Positions 1-12,330 of a stretch of 64,000 bases of DNA are shown one piece after another (the first letter of the stretch is position 1; each line of letters starts with the position of its first letter). This DNA is from Valencia hispanica (taxonomy: Eukaryota; Chordata; Actinopteri; Cyprinodontiformes; Valenciidae): contig OY747721.1 of assembly GCA_963556495.2 (NCBI GenBank), forward strand, positions 13,150,649 through 13,214,648. Reading direction: 5' to 3'. The notes beneath the pieces were generated by a model that was not told the origin of the DNA, searched no databases, and worked only from the letters and a program-made list of their open reading frames with translations. The position numbers were made by a program, and so were the translations under genes.

Positions 1-295
1 TGCATATATGCATGGTATCTCTCTGGGCACTGACTGTTAAGTGTTCATCAGAGTGACTGAATACTTCAATTTGTTAACAGTCAGCTTTTTAAGCCATGAC
101 CTTTTGGTGGTTTACCCTCTATTTGTGGGGTGTCATTGAATATCTGCTGGAAAACTGCATCAGGCTTCCACATGATTGTGGAGGCCATAAAATGACAATA
201 CCACAGCCTTTCTGTCATAAAAATATTTCTGTCATTGCCTCATGTAACGTTCACATTTTCTGAGAGTAAATTAGGGGGTTTTCATTAGCTGTAAG

Positions 296-1013
296 CAGAG
301 GTGGGTAGAGTAGCCAAAAACTGTACTCAAGTAAAAGTAGCACTACTTCAAAATATTTTTACTCAAGTAAAATTTCATAGTTGTCATTCAAAAAATGACT
401 CTAGTAAGAGTAAAAAAGTATTTGGTAAAAAGGCTACTCAAGTATTGAGTACTTGAGTACTTGTTTTGAGATCATAACATTTGATTTATTATTTACAAAT
501 TATGTAATTGGACAGAAAAATAAAGTTAAGTGCAAATTTGAAAAACTAAAATAAATAGAAATATGTCCTATAATTGGAAAATAACTTTCACAAGAAGAAA
601 CATTTTTCCAAATAAATTTTTGCTAAGTAAAACTAATGAAACAAATACTTACAGTAATTAATGTATATATGTTAGACCAGGGTAAGGTACCCCCACTTGA
701 CCACCAAATGGCACAACAGCCTCAGCAGACAGAAAATACAAACAAGAGGTCTCACTTCAACATAAACTGTATGTGTGAGTCTCATACATTTATGGTTAAA
801 TCAAGCATTCAGTTTCATTCAGTAAAGTTACTCCCTGTGGGTAGAATAGCCAGAAACCTTACTCAAGTAAGAGTAGTGATACTTCATAAAAATGTGACTC
901 AAGTAAAAGTAAAAAGCACAGTCTAGTAAAACTGCTCCAAAAGTACATTTTTTCCAGAAAGTTACTCAAGTAAATGTAACAGAGTGAATGTAACTAGTTA
1001 CGTCCCACCTCTG
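296..1013. mobile_element. hAT-type non-autonomous DNA element
   Basis: Terminal inverted repeats CAGAGGTGGG and CCCACCTCTG bound 718 bp. They are flanked by an 8-bp target duplication, GCTGTAAG at 288-295 and CCTGTAAG at 1014-1021 (7 of 8 identical). The interior is rich in ACTCAAGTAAAAGTA-like repeats and has no transposase. The 8-bp duplication and CAG-type ends fit hAT. It lies beyond the nodal 3' end. Confidence 0.8.
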
Positions 1014-1021
1014 CCTGTAAG

Positions 1022-1813
1022 ACATTTTAATCAAAATTAACAGAAATAGGCACAGTAAATCATTTGATAAATTCTCTTTATTCATATTTTAAATTGACAT
1101 TGCATTTTCTGCATTATACTGTGATCTGTTTCATATGGTTTTAATTATCTGCTACCATTTGGCAAGGTGACAACACATAACCTTCTGAAATGTAAGGTTT
1201 TATGCAAATGTCTATCAATCATCATTTGTGTATTTTGTGTCCTTCCACTTTTGGCCTAAGGTGGGTTTTTATTTTGGGTATTATTTTTTTTTAAAGAAAA
1301 AGAAATATTTTCTTCAATAAAAATATTTAGAGTAAAAATAGTTGACTTTCAGAAAAAAAAGAAATAAATACAAAATTAACATAAATACATTTTTAATATT
1401 TACAATAAAAATACATTAATTTACAGTAACAGTATAGTCTACAATACAACCAGTGCAGGAATATTTAATAATGCCATTTCATGTTTACATTGAATATCTT
1501 GATAGGTTGTGAGGTAATAAAAGACCATACTAGATTGTGACAATAGCTGACAACTTTTAGAACATGTATTTAGCACTTCTTAAAATAACATTGTCCTCCT
1601 TAAAAACTAGAAACCAGATCACCAATTTAGGTCCAGATTCCAAAGATGGATAAGATGCAGTCTTAACAGTGCACAATCACAAATATCAAAGAGCTTTTTT
1701 CTCCTTAAGGATAAGTGTTTTCTTTTGTTTTCCCGGGAATCGCTTTATGTCTTTACAGCATGTCTGTGTCTTCCTGCCACTCTGCAAAACAGTGGAGCCT
1801 TTGGTTGTGGTGT
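1022..1813. other. nodal 3' flank / probable 3' UTR
   Basis: Very AT-rich DNA downstream of the nodal stop codon with no supported ORF. At least the part nearest 1813 should be nodal 3' UTR on the minus strand. Confidence 0.4.
1268..1273 (-). terminator. Possible nodal poly(A) signal
   Basis: AATAAA on the minus strand, about 545 bp downstream of the nodal stop codon. Several A/T-rich alternatives lie nearby, so the choice is weak. Confidence 0.25.
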
Positions 1814-1966
1814 TCATTGGCAGCCGCAAGCATCGACAATCATGTCTTCGTGGTGTCGAAGGAGCATCTCGCCATTCTCATAGTACAGCATGCTCAGCGG
1901 GCTCATCTTGGTTGGGGCGCAACATGTTGGCACCACTCGCTCAGGATGGTAATGTTTCAGGAGACT
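1814..1966 (-). CDS. ndr2: nodal exon 3 (C-terminal cystine knot)
   Basis: 153 nt, 50 codons plus TGA at 1816-1814. The acceptor is CTAAG. The exon starts [12 protein letters not shown], contains [20 protein letters not shown] and ends IVDACGCQ, giving the last four of the seven conserved cysteines. Confidence 0.94.
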   Translation of the reverse strand, partial: SLLKHYHPERVVPTCCAPTKMSPLSMLYYENGEMLLRHHEDMIVDACGCQ

Positions 1967-4900
1967 CTTAGAAAAGAACACAGCACAGAGAGTTTAGGTT
2001 AAACTGCCACAGACGATTTTCATAACCACAATTTCTTCACTTTACTTATTTCTATAAACAACCCATTCAACATAGATTTTTTTCACTGGTATTTGATTAG
2101 AAGCCTACAACAAAAATATAGTATCTTGCAAAAGTATTCAACCTTTCAACAGTTTTTTCCCCCTGTTTGTCAAATTAAAACCACAGACATCATTGTATTC
2201 TAATACGCTGCCATCAAGATGGTCAAACATGGTGGTGGCAGCAGCATGCTGTGGGGATGGTAATTTTTAATAAGGACATGCAACCCTGTAAGAAAACCTG
2301 TTAGAAGATGCAAAGGACTTGAGACTTGGATAGAGGTTCAACTTTTAGCACGACAACTACAAGCACACAGTAAGAGTAGTAAGGGAATGGTTTAAATCAC
2401 TGTTCATGTGTTAAAATAGCTGAGTCTAAATTGAATTGAGAATCTGTGCAAGGTAAAAATGGCACCTCCTTCTATTGGTTTAGGTTCCTCACATGCTGCA
2501 TTCTCAGGCCTTTTGCTGCATTCACATCTTTTCAGACTTACATTACATGTAACATTGAGAGAAGAGAAACTAATCTGCTAAAATCCACCTGTCCATCAAT
2601 TGTCTATAATACCCCATTATCCATGTAGGGTCACATGGGGCTGGTGCTTATCTCCAGCTACAATGTGTCAGTGATTAATTGCAATCTCATTTTCAGAGTC
2701 AAGCTGGTGAAACCAGGTCAACAAAGAACAAATTACAGTGAGTGTGCTTAAACTAACAGATTGATTAGTGTTGGGTTAAGTGATCTAGTTTATATTAATT
2801 AGGGTGGCTCAACAAGCAAAGCCAATCTTTTTTAAATGTCTCAATGCAGAAAGCAAACAGATACTGGTAAATAAAACCCTCATTGTGCACTTACCTGCAT
2901 GTAAGCATGATTTGTTGGATTCAGGCCCTCTCCCAAAGGACCAGGACATGAACCTTCACATCGGTAGGCATTGTATCGTTTGGGAAAGACGATCCAGGAA
3001 CCCCAGCCGATTTGATTGAAGTCAACATGCAGGTCTACTCTGTGGCAGAGGGACTTTTCGCCCCCTCTCATGAACACCTGTGGGCTTCTCGCTGTTTGTT
3101 CTTTTTGGCCCCGTTTGCTCCTACGCCTCTTCGGCCTGGGGACCCTTTTGATTTCAGCGGGGGACAAGAACTTGGATTGCTCAGCTGTATGTAGCAGGCT
3201 TGCTTTAGCCCTCGAGCTTTCATCAGACCCCGTGTGGGAAAAGATGACCATCAAGGCTTGACCACTCATCTCTGAAACAGGTGGAAAAGGGTGCCCTCTC
3301 TTCCTCTCCATGACTTTCTTACCCCTTGATGTTCGTTTGCTTCGGCTTTTTGCGGGCGATTTCTGCCTGAGCCATCCCAAGAGGGGGCTTGTCATGTTGT
3401 ACACCTTCCAGCTGTGCGACGAAGTGACCAGTGATGATTCATTAAGTAGTCCCACTGGCTCATGATGCAGGTGATATACCCCCACAGAGATGTTGGGAGC
3501 ATTTTGTGTTGGAGGAAGTCTGATTCTCAGCTCTGCAGCCTGGATGTGCTTATCAGCAAGCAACACGTGTAGGTCAAAGGTTGCCACCCAACGTCCATGT
3601 CTGTAGGTCAAACCTGAAAAAAAAACATAACTAATGGTACCACAGGGCAGAATCAGAATATAAAATCATTTATGTGACATGAAATGGATAAGTTAGCATC
3701 AGTGGGAGATAAAAATATTGTATCTAAAAAAAAATGCTTTACAAAAATTCTAAATACTACGCCAGGGAAAACTCATGACTGACCTCAGTTAAAGGAAACC
3801 AGTGGTACCACAAAGCTTTGAATTTGAAAAATGCTATTTCAATTCAGTCCTTCAGTTTATCCTCCTTTTGGTATGTCATGACATTTTTACCCAAAATTGT
3901 GCAAATAAATACGATTGTATTGAACCAAATCTACTCAAAAGAACTTTTTACTAAGAAAGTTTTAACTAAAAATGTGCTTAATATATAGCCGACTTTGCTA
4001 GCACAAGAAGTGGGCAAGAAAAAAATGCCTATCTGTGGTGTTCCTTAATGTTCTGGGGGTTTTACTGGTAGAGAAGCAAACATGGTTTCAGTTTCTCCTC
4101 ATCCAATTTTTGACTACAAAAAGATTAACAGACTGACCATGATAAATTATTTCAAAACCCTCTTAACATATATTGTGACATATAACATGTGTAATTCAAA
4201 TAGGAAGCAAACATAGATTGTCATAGTAAAATATATAATATAACAGCGACAATACCACCCATAAGCCAATACTTTTATTCAGCTTCAGCATTTTGTCTTC
4301 TTGAGTTCACACCAAACATCAGCTATGGTAAATGTGATAAACTTAAAATAAAGGTGTCCCAGTTTTTCCAGGATTTTCCTGACATTTGCACTTCTGCATC
4401 ATTTAGCTAAAAGCCAGAGTTGGGCTTTAAACATCCAGACTGGCTACATTAACAACAAATCCTTGTAGCAGCATGGTATGGTCTGATGAAACTGGCTGAA
4501 CTTTAGGTCACAGTGCCACTTTTGGCACAAAAACAACCCTGCAAATAACCAAATAACACCATATTACATTGAAACACAAAGGTGGCAGCCTCATGTTCTC
4601 TTCAGATGGATCCGAAGTTTTGGTAAAAGTGGATGAAGTTATAAACAGTTCCAGAGGCCAGTCATTTACAGACCAAAACCCTTCAGTGATGCGTTAGAAA
4701 GCTAAAGATGAATTCTATTCATCGATTCTATTTTTCTTCAACACACTGCATCCGAGCAGAAATCTAAATTCATAAAAGATTGGAACTGAATGAATTTGAC
4801 ATTGTCCAATCTGTTGTACCACCTGAAGAGCATTGTGAACAAGAGATGTGCTCACAGTCTAAACCTTATAGATAAGACTGAGAATTTTTACAAGTCAGCA

Positions 4901-6351
4901 TGGGTAAATATTTTCAAGGAAAGATGCAGGATGCTGACGGACTCCCACCAGAGGAGACTGAATGCTGAAACTGAGTCACAAAAATTGTTTAAAAAAGTAT
5001 CAGTTTATGGCTGTGCACACCGCAGCCCAGTTGGGCACCTATTTTTATTCTCTTCCTTCTTATTTTTGTTGCTTTTTAGCTGAATTGTATAGGGCAGATG
5101 TTACGTTATTTATGGAACACTTTTGAAACGAGTTATTATTTCTATTTGTAGGGGTGGATGGGGTGGGGTGGGGGGGTATTTTTAAGTGCTGTTTTTTTAA
5201 AACAATCCAGTTAACAAAACAAACATCCAGATAACCCTTAAACAAACTATTTGATTTATAATTAGATCAAAATTAATAGATTTGACAATAATATACTGCA
5301 TCAAATTTGACTCTTTATATTATATATATTATATTATAGCCTACATATTGTTAATAAAGTGCACCCTGCTAATGAGTGTCATTATAGTCCAATGAGCATC
5401 TGTGATTATAAGATGAAAGTCTTTTTAAAGATGTTCAACCTTTGCATTATTATTTACATTGCTCTCAATTGAATGTGAGTCTTGATCAACAGTCCAATCC
5501 ATGTTCGCTATTAATCCACTCAAACCAAACGAGCAGCCGAAACCAATCATTTAGCACGTCCCTGCTCGTCCTGTTGCTTCTTGCATATCCTCAGTCAAGC
5601 AAATATAGTAGAGCTGTGAAATTGGATTCAGCAGCTGGGCTTCTGGTGCCACACCATTAAATTCCGAGCTCTAATCTAATCAGGCTAAGTGTGAAAAAAG
5701 AACTAAGAGAAGTTGTTGATTTGACCGTAACAAGAGATTTGTATAGGGGGATGTCTGGCGAGGTACCAAATCAACATCACCTATTTAAAGAAGAAGAGGA
5801 AAAAAAGAGGTTTGCTTTGAGAATTAGGAAGAAAACCGGCCTTTTCACACGCTGATCCTTGCGTGGTTATTCACCCCCTGAGCGGGGATGTGGATTGAAG
5901 CCTCTGGTGTCGTCTGGCAAGGAAAAAAACTAACATCTGAGAGGGTCTTTAAGTGCCACAGGAGGGTGAACAGATTTAAATGCATAACTTCAGACATGTT
6001 CACCTGTTTGTTTATCATAGTGTAAAAAAACCCCAGCTCAAACTGATCTAATTTAATCTGAATCATAGTAATAAACCAGATCTTACTTTTCGCCATCATG
6101 CTCTTCACTGTGTCCGCTCGCTTCGCAGCGTCCTGCTCCATGTTATCCAAAGGCCAGGAGAAGTTTGATCTGAAATTCCTGTAAAGATGCATCATATAGG
6201 TTGGCAGGTGGTGTCCCGGGGATCGCTCCGTCAGAGAGAACTGTTGCAGAGACCTCATGATGAGTCCATCCCTGGATTTATGAATCCCGTGCGCCAGCAA
6301 CACCAGCAGCGATGCGTGCAGCGCGACGCCCAGAGCTTCCAATGAGCGCAT
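1814..6351 (-). CDS. ndr2: Nodal-related TGF-beta ligand, three exons, complete
   Basis: This is a secreted Nodal ligand; the family signals through activin-type receptors and an EGF-CFC co-receptor to Smad2/3 and FoxH1 in mesendoderm induction and left-right patterning. Exons join as 6351..6087, 3613..2895 and 1966..1814 (378 aa plus TGA), all with GT/AG borders on the minus strand. Visible features are a hydrophobic signal peptide (about 1-22), a prodomain with NFS, NIS, NES and NMT glycosylation sites, a furin-type site RPKRRRSKR (about 248-256) and a mature region of about 122 aa with seven cysteines: LCH, YRCEGSC, TCC and CGCQ at the C-terminus. The motif NPTNHAYMQ bridges to [11 protein letters not shown] across the last intron. 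Family identity is clear. The ndr2 (cyclops) assignment is inference from the divergent paladin neighbour, since I know of no diagnostic residue; ndr1 is the alternative. Confidence 0.93.
2118..2460. mobile_element. Degraded Tc1-like transposon in nodal intron 2
   Basis: It starts with the terminal motif TTGCAAAAGTATTCAACC, contains the transposase remnant around CATGGTGGTGGCAGCAGCAT (2230) and ends near AATTGAGAATCTGTGCAAGG. It is heavily deleted and has no open frame. Confidence 0.65.
2585..2680. repeat. Degraded dispersed repeat, same family as 63320-63460
   Basis: The core GGGGCTGGTGCTTATCTCCAG matches GGGGCTGGTGCCTATCTCCAG near 63380, and both are preceded by GTCCATC-rich sequence. This is a common fish dispersed repeat; the family name was not determined. 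Confidence 0.45.
2895..3613 (-). CDS. ndr2: nodal exon 2 (prodomain, furin site, first half of cystine knot)
   Basis: 719 nt. The acceptor is a T-run followed by CAG, and the exon starts GTTTGACCTACAG, encoding (S)[14 protein letters not shown]. It carries the basic cleavage site RPKRRRSKR and the first three mature cysteines. The donor CAG|GTAAGT follows HAYMQ in phase 0. Confidence 0.94.
4480..4990. mobile_element. Probable degraded Tc1/mariner relic in nodal intron 1
   Basis: Recognisable fragments are TGGTCTGATGAAACTGGCTGA (4478 onward), GGTGGCAGCCTCATG (about 4583) and GATGCAGGATGCTGACGGACT (about 4925), in the order seen in Tc1-like elements. There is no coding capacity. It is a distinct subfamily from the relic at 2118. 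Confidence 0.4.
5714..5896. promoter_or_regulatory. Cluster of three FoxH1-type sites in nodal intron 1 (candidate autoregulatory or asymmetric enhancer)
   Basis: Three perfect matches to the FoxH1 consensus AAT[A/C][A/C]ACA fall within 183 bp: TGTTGATT at 5714-5721, AATCAACA at 5769-5776 and TGTGGATT at 5889-5896. GTCTGG Smad-like boxes lie near 5753 and 5911. Vertebrate nodal genes are known to carry Nodal-responsive FoxH1-dependent enhancers in intron 1. The cluster is about 190-375 bp downstream of exon 1, where such an enhancer would be expected. Function is inferred. Confidence 0.5.
6087..6351 (-). CDS. ndr2: nodal exon 1 (signal peptide and start of prodomain)
   Basis: 265 nt, codons 1-88 plus one base. 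It starts [20 protein letters not shown]. The ATG is chosen because it precedes the hydrophobic signal peptide and lies about 60 nt below a TATA box. The donor is AAAA|GTAAGA. It ends ..[10 protein letters not shown] and leaves phase 1. Confidence 0.92.
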
Positions 6352-6408
6352 GTTTTCGGTCAGTCCGAGACAAGAGAGATTCCTCCACCGAGCAGATTAG
6401 GGGTGTCT

Positions 6409-6416
6409 TATATACC
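6409..6416 (-). promoter_or_regulatory. TATA box of the nodal gene
   Basis: On the minus strand the sequence reads GGTATATAAGAC. It sits about 60 bp upstream of the nodal start codon, which leaves room for a start site near 6385 and a 5' leader of about 35 nt. Confidence 0.65.
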
Positions 6417-6639
6417 GTCACCCACCCACTTTCATGTTTAACAAGTTACTGAGAACATTAAAGGAAATTGACATGCGTCCTCAAGACTTGTTACCTGACA
6501 GCTCATCAGCCATTCAGTTGGTAATGAGGCGGCTGGGGTTGCGCAGTTTACGCAAAGCGCAGCGGGTTTGTTTGTGTCAGGTCTCTGCAGTCTGACTCCC
6601 CATCCTTTGACTAACTATTTCGGCTATTTGTTGTGGAGA

Positions 6640-6840
6640 GTTGACATTGCCAATCACCCTGAATGTTTCACCCCTCAGTAAAACATGTTGGTGGAAGCAT
6701 CATGGTGGCGAGATGCCTTTCTACATCAGGATCAGGGATGAGGGTAATATGGAAGATTTCTTTTTAAATGGGTAGTCTTGGAAGAAAACCATTCCAACAG
6801 GATGACAACCTGGCCACCCATTCATTAATTGTTTGTTTCA
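6640..6840. mobile_element. Short Tc1-like relic
   Basis: The segment AACATGTTGGTGGAAGCATC (about 6682) and CATTCCAACAGGATGACAAC (about 6790) are decayed forms of the transposase GGGS and QxD-N motifs. Both ends are gone. Confidence 0.45.
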
Positions 6841-7189
6841 GTTATTTGTTTGAAGCTAAGTTTAGCTTTCCCCATGATGTTATGCAGTCTATTAAATAGC
6901 ATCTGAGAACAATCAGGTCACTGTGCATTTTAGACAAAGGGTAATGACATGTTAGGCTAACAAATATCTAAGATATTTTTTGCACTTTGATAAGAATGAC
7001 CAAAATTAAAGAAATACTTAACGTGGATTAAAAAAGTTCATGAACCACATATAACTAAATAAATGCAACAATGCATCCCCTTTTAAATTGCCATGATACT
7101 TTCATAACTTTTTCAACCTTAAATGTGACACATTTTATGTACAATTCAACTAATAAACAAATCTGTTAGGAGAGGAAATGTAAAAAATT

Positions 7190-8395
7190 AAAAAAGCTCC
7201 AATAATTAGTTCTCATACGTGTGCACACCCTTAAAGCTATGCTTTGTTGAACCAATTTTTGATTTAGTTTTTACTTGATCTTCCTTGGTACACACCCTGC
7301 GAATGTTATATTGGATCTGATTTAATCATATGCAAAGCTTTGGCTGTCCTAGAACAATGTTTCTGATGTTCACTTTTCTGCATCCTTTTATCCCAGCTGT
7401 TTTCTCCAGACAGGTTAAAAGGGTCAATAAGATCCTGTTGTGGTATCACTAAGGAGAAGAGTACAAAAAAATCCTTTATATGTATCCCAGCTTTATATGT
7501 ACACACCATTGCACTGTAAAGACATCCATAATTGGAAAAACTAATGAAAAAGGGATGTTATTGCAATTTAAGTTTTTTTTTTCAACAAAAAGACAAGAGG
7601 AAAACTGGTTTAGGGAGGCTGCCATTAGCCTGACAGCAACAGAGAAGGGACTGCTGGAAATTTTGATGCACACCAGTCGTGTACAGAATTTGATTTAATT
7701 CTCTGTATTATCTATTTGCGTTGAAAATGAATTAAACTTTTGCTGTATACGAAAAGATATGGCTGAAATCTCCCAAAACCTTGTGGTAGAATATGGTATT
7801 TTCTGATGAAACTAAACTCAAACTTTTGGACACATTTCCAAAAAGTTTGCTTGCTATGAAAACAACAAAGTACATCATCAAAATAAATCCATACTCATAG
7901 CGATTTTTTCTTTTAACATCAGTATGATTCCAAGCATAAATCCAAATCAACAAAAGAACAACTTCACCAGAGGAAAATGAACTTTTTGGAGATGTCTTAT
8001 GAGAGTTTAGAAGTAAATCTGACAGAAAACCTGTGGTCCCCTGAATGAGCTGCAAATACTAGATGTGTACTCACAATCTAATAGATTTGGAGAACTTTTG
8101 CTAGGCAGAGTGGGTAAATACTGGCAAGTCAAGATGTGGGAGGCTGATAGACTGAATCCTAAAATTCAATCAAAGGGTGCTTCAACAGGGTACTATATTA
8201 AAGTTGCCCACACTAATGCAACCAGGCTTTTGCATATGTCTAATTGTCTTTTTAATCAAATTACACAAAAAATATTTCACATTCAATGTGGACATTTTTT
8301 TTTAATGATTTGCTATGGTCTCATTTTTTTATGCAACAAGCAGGGGTGTATAATACCCTCTGTAAAATCAGTCTTAATGACAAAAAGTTAGGTAG
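7190..8395. mobile_element. Degraded Tc1/mariner-like sequence
   Basis: Motifs such as CTGATGAAACTAAACTCAAAC (about 7805), AAAACCTGTGGTCCCCTGAA (about 8027) and GAGTGGGTAAATACTGGCAAG (about 8107) resemble the transposase and tail region of Tc1-like elements. Ends are not resolved and two relics may be juxtaposed. Confidence 0.4.
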
Positions 8396-8479
8396 ATTAT
8401 TAGGATATAACTAATAATCGATTAGAAATTCAAATGATTTCTCTAGATTTTCAATTCATCATCCAGAATTGCTAAGAAG

Positions 8480-8790
8480 ATGGTACAACTTACCTAGGTG
8501 TAGGTGCTCTTGTCACATCAGACCAAAACTGAAGATTTTGGCCTGCATGCGCCTTAGTGAAAACATCATCCCAGCAGTGTGACATAGCAGTGCTTGAATC
8601 ATGCTATGGGGATAGCTGGTCAGCGCTGATGGGAAGCTAGAGCAACTAGCAAGCAGAGGCTGCAAAATACTTTAAAACTTGAGTGGAAATGTACCCTTTC
8701 AGTAGGTTAACGATTCCCTGACTCCCCATCATCAAATATTTTATCTACTTGCAACACACTAATCGTTACCTTTTGTTGTTAAGCAGGCTA
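8480..8790. mobile_element. Degraded Tc1-like fragment
   Basis: CACATCAGACCAAAACTGAAG (8515 onward), TGAATCATGCTATGGGGATAG (8595 onward) and CAGCGCTGATGGGAAGCTAGA are recognisable remnants of the internal part of a Tc1-like element. Confidence 0.45.
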
Positions 8791-10655
8791 AGAAATAGCA
8801 GCAGAGAACATTCAGGCCACTGTGAATATTAGATACGGTAATGGAACAGTATGCGAATATGATAAAACCAATGGTAAACCCTTCCTTTTTAATACATTAA
8901 GAATAATCAACATTTGTGTCTTACAATTATAATCAGTGGTAGAGTAAAAAAAATGCAAACATTCACCTAAAATATGTTTAATATTTCCCATTTTACTGTG
9001 ATTTTTAGGGGTTCTATTTTTAGCTAAATGGTTTAACATACAAGTATCAATACATGTGTCATGGGTATCATTTGTTACTTGCTGTGTGATAGTGTATTGT
9101 TATGATTAATCAAATTATGATATGTTTAACTGAAAGATATGCTAAAAGATATCTCTAACAGCCAGTGGAGAAATCTACTAAAATTTTAAGTGGATAAATA
9201 ATAAAGTCAAAGAAGAAAGTAGCCCAAAAAGTATTGACAATCTGAAGTGGAGAGAACCCTTTAACAGTAAATTAAGTCTAATCAAATCAGTTTATTGTAA
9301 TTTAATTTTGCAGTAAATAGCCTATGGAAAAATTAGAGTGTTCTTCTTGGAGCTATAACATATTAGTGTAAAAACTAAATATAATTTGATAAATATATAA
9401 AATACAAACCAGAAACAGCATATACAATATGTTCAGCAATATAAAGCACATCAAGTTAGAAAATGTTTGGCATTTTAGCAGCTTGTGGTTCTGCTTACAA
9501 TTATTTGATGGCAGCAGCTCTTAAACTTCATGGGGAGGCTTCTTGGAGTCTTTAAGTTCAAAAGATGACAGGAATGCTGCAAGGAGCAATCCTAAGATGC
9601 AGCCTCTCAGCACACTCAACCACAGCTCCGAAGAATGTTTTGAGAATGCTATATGGGAGTAAATTATTTATATGGCTGTGTCCAGTTAATCTAAAAAGCT
9701 TGAATCTAGCAAGCAGGTTACATTTGTGCCCAGATTTATTTCATTATTGAAAATATATTTTGAGTAGAGATTGATTTAGTTAAATACAGTCATACATATA
9801 AAACATTTCCAAACTGTTGTGCAGCAATTCCAGAAATGCTAAAGGATGAAAAATTGAAGGATTTAGGGAGAAGTATACTGTCAGAACCCAGACTGTGATT
9901 TTCTGGATACGAAGATGTTGCAGAGCCAGCTACAGATTGTATGAGGCCTTAGGCCAAAGTTGGCTTGGGGGCCCACTTCCTGTTAAGCCCAGCAGCCACT
10001 ATTATTCCACTGTCCTCCTTTTTGTCTTCTCCATGCTTGATTAGCTTTGAATCCTGGACAACACAACTTGCTTTATAGCTAACTAGTGAGTTAATAATGC
10101 ATTAAATTTCATGTCACAATAGTATGTTTTAGCTGACTTTAATATATCAGTCACTTCAAGCAATTTATTAACTACATATCATTTAAAAAGTACTTATTTC
10201 AATGATTTTAATGTTGTTCAATTTTCTATGGAAATTATGTAAAGCTTTCTTGAGCTCAAAAGTCAATGCTGGGTGGGAATGATCAAAGAGTAGCTCTTCA
10301 CTTCTAACCTTTTCTTTACATTAAATATGAATGCAATATATTTTCATGTATCAAACTGTTTTAAGCTACAAAAATAAGAGCAAAATGTAATACATTGTCT
10401 TTTAAGTTATGAATCTTTCAACATATCCTTAGATGTTTGCAGGTATATACCTGTGTGCCTAAATTTGCCAATTTGTCATGGTAAATAAATTATTTTCAAC
10501 AAGGTTTGTTTATACATTGGGCTCGCCCTGAAATGATGGGAGTCATATCCCCTGATGTTTATAGTAGAGACGAATAGAGAAGCCTCTGACGTTTTCTTCT
10601 AGCTTTCCTCACTGACCTCTGCAGAGCCATACTGCAGCTGGCGTTTTGAGAAAAT
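8791..10655. other. Intergenic DNA without a supported gene
   Basis: AT-rich sequence containing only short random ORFs. No exon with flanking splice sites and no clear repeat boundary was seen. Confidence 0.5.
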
Positions 10656-12330
10656 TACACTCACTGGCCAGTTTGTTAGGTACACATTTTTATTTGCATT
10701 ATTACACAAATCAGCCAATCACTTGGCTGCAATTCAATGCATTTAGGCATGTAGATGTGGTGAAGATGACTTGCTGAAGCTCAAACTGAGCATTAGAATG
10801 GGAAAGAAAGTGGATTTAAGTGAATTTAAACATAGCAGCAGTTGTCTGGCACCAGCAAACATGCCACTGGTTATTGGTGCCTGACGGGCTACTCTGAGTA
10901 TTTCAGACACTACTGATCTGCTCGGATATAGATGCAAAATAATTTCTCTGGTTTATGTAGAATAGTACGAAAATGAGAAACTATGCAGTGGGTGGCAGTT
11001 GTGTGGATGAATTACTTTGTTGAAGTAGGAGGTCAGAAGAGAATGGACAGATTGCACTTTGATATGATAAAAGAGGCAACCCTTTAGTTTCAATGGCCAA
11101 TCTCTTAACCTTTATGCAGATGGGCTCCAGCTGCAAAACAGCACACAGTTTTCCACTCTTATTAGCGATAAACTGGATAATGAGGCTACAATTCACACAG
11201 GGTCACCAAAACTGGACAGTAACAGATTGGAAAAATGTTGTCTGGTCTGAGTTGTCTCGATTTCAGCTCTTACAAGACGACATGACTCAGAATATAGTTT
11301 AAATAACATGAAAGTATTGATCCATCCTGCTTTGCATAAGCAGTGTGGGTGGGTGGTGGTAGTAAAATGGCATGGGGATTATTTTTTGTTGACACACTTT
11401 GACCCCCTTAGTTCCAGTTGAGTATTGTTTAAACACCATAGCCTACCTGAGTATTATAGGTGGCCATCCCCATCCCTTAACAAACACAGTGTTCTCATTA
11501 CTACTTCCAGCAGGATAATGCTCAATGTCACAGACTTCAAAACATCTCAAGCTGAATTCTTTAACATAACAGTGAGTTAATTGTTCTCTGGTGGCATCCA
11601 AAGTAACCAGATCCAATAAAGTGTGTTTGGGATGTGGTGGAATTGTGGATTTGCATCAAGGATTTACATAAAGGAAATCTGTAGCAACTGTGAGATGTTA
11701 GTGTGTCAATATGGACTGAAATCTTTCAGTAATGTTTCTAACTTCTTGCTGAATCCATGCTCTGCGGAATTAATGTTTTTACAAGTGGGAGCTGCTAAAT
11801 AGCATCTCAAAAGCTCAAATAATAGCTAAACTATAACCCCAAATCCCAGAGGAGTTGAAAAGGTGGCTACATCGATGCAGGGCAGGACCAAAGAGCAAAA
11901 ATAGAAGAGAGCTCAAACCGTCTTCTATCGATCATAATGGGCAAAGATCATATACCTAACTCCAACGTCTCTTTTTGCTGCTTTCTGACCATACAGCCAG
12001 ACGGAGATTTAAAGAGGATTGGCAAAATCAAATGAGGGGGATTAACAGTGCTTGCCAACACCTGAGGGTGTCATCAAGGACATGTTACTGTGGAATGTTG
12101 TCTCTGCAGTCACGAGACTGTCATACAGCAACATTCTTCAGTCAGAGGCCTGTTAAGATTCGTTGCAAGACAAGCCGCTACGGAGATCCTTCTTGCCCAC
12201 AGCATGACCATCCAGAACGACTCTTTGAAGATACTTGGATGATATGAGTTAGGACATCACTTAATTTCCCTTTGGGATAAATTAAGTACTTTTGAATCTA
12301 ATGGAATAAGTAAAGTGGCCAGTCAGTGTA
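10656..12330. mobile_element. Tc1-like transposon with TIRs, decayed and carrying a LINE fragment
   Basis: The left end TACACTCACTGGCCAGTTT and the inverted right end TACACTGACTGGCCACTTT match at about 17 of 19 positions and carry the expected TA. Around 11205-11280 a remnant transposase reads TVTDWKNVVWSELSRFQL, corresponding to the first DD34E segment with a lost catalytic acid. A non-LTR retrotransposon 3' fragment interrupts the right half (11840-12300). The transposase is not functional. Confidence 0.75.
11840..12300 (+). mobile_element. LINE 3'-end fragment nested in the Tc1-like element
   Basis: The segment from GCTACGGAGATCCTTCTTGC (about 12177) to ACTTAATTTCCCTTTGGGAT is closely similar in layout to 25862-26010. 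Both end in the A/T-rich tail typical of L2/Rex-type LINE 3' ends. Upstream remnants reach about 11840. Confidence 0.55.

Noticed and set aside
5060..5245. Small ORFs in nodal intron 1
   Set aside because: Chance frames between well defined exons; no splice sites or family features.
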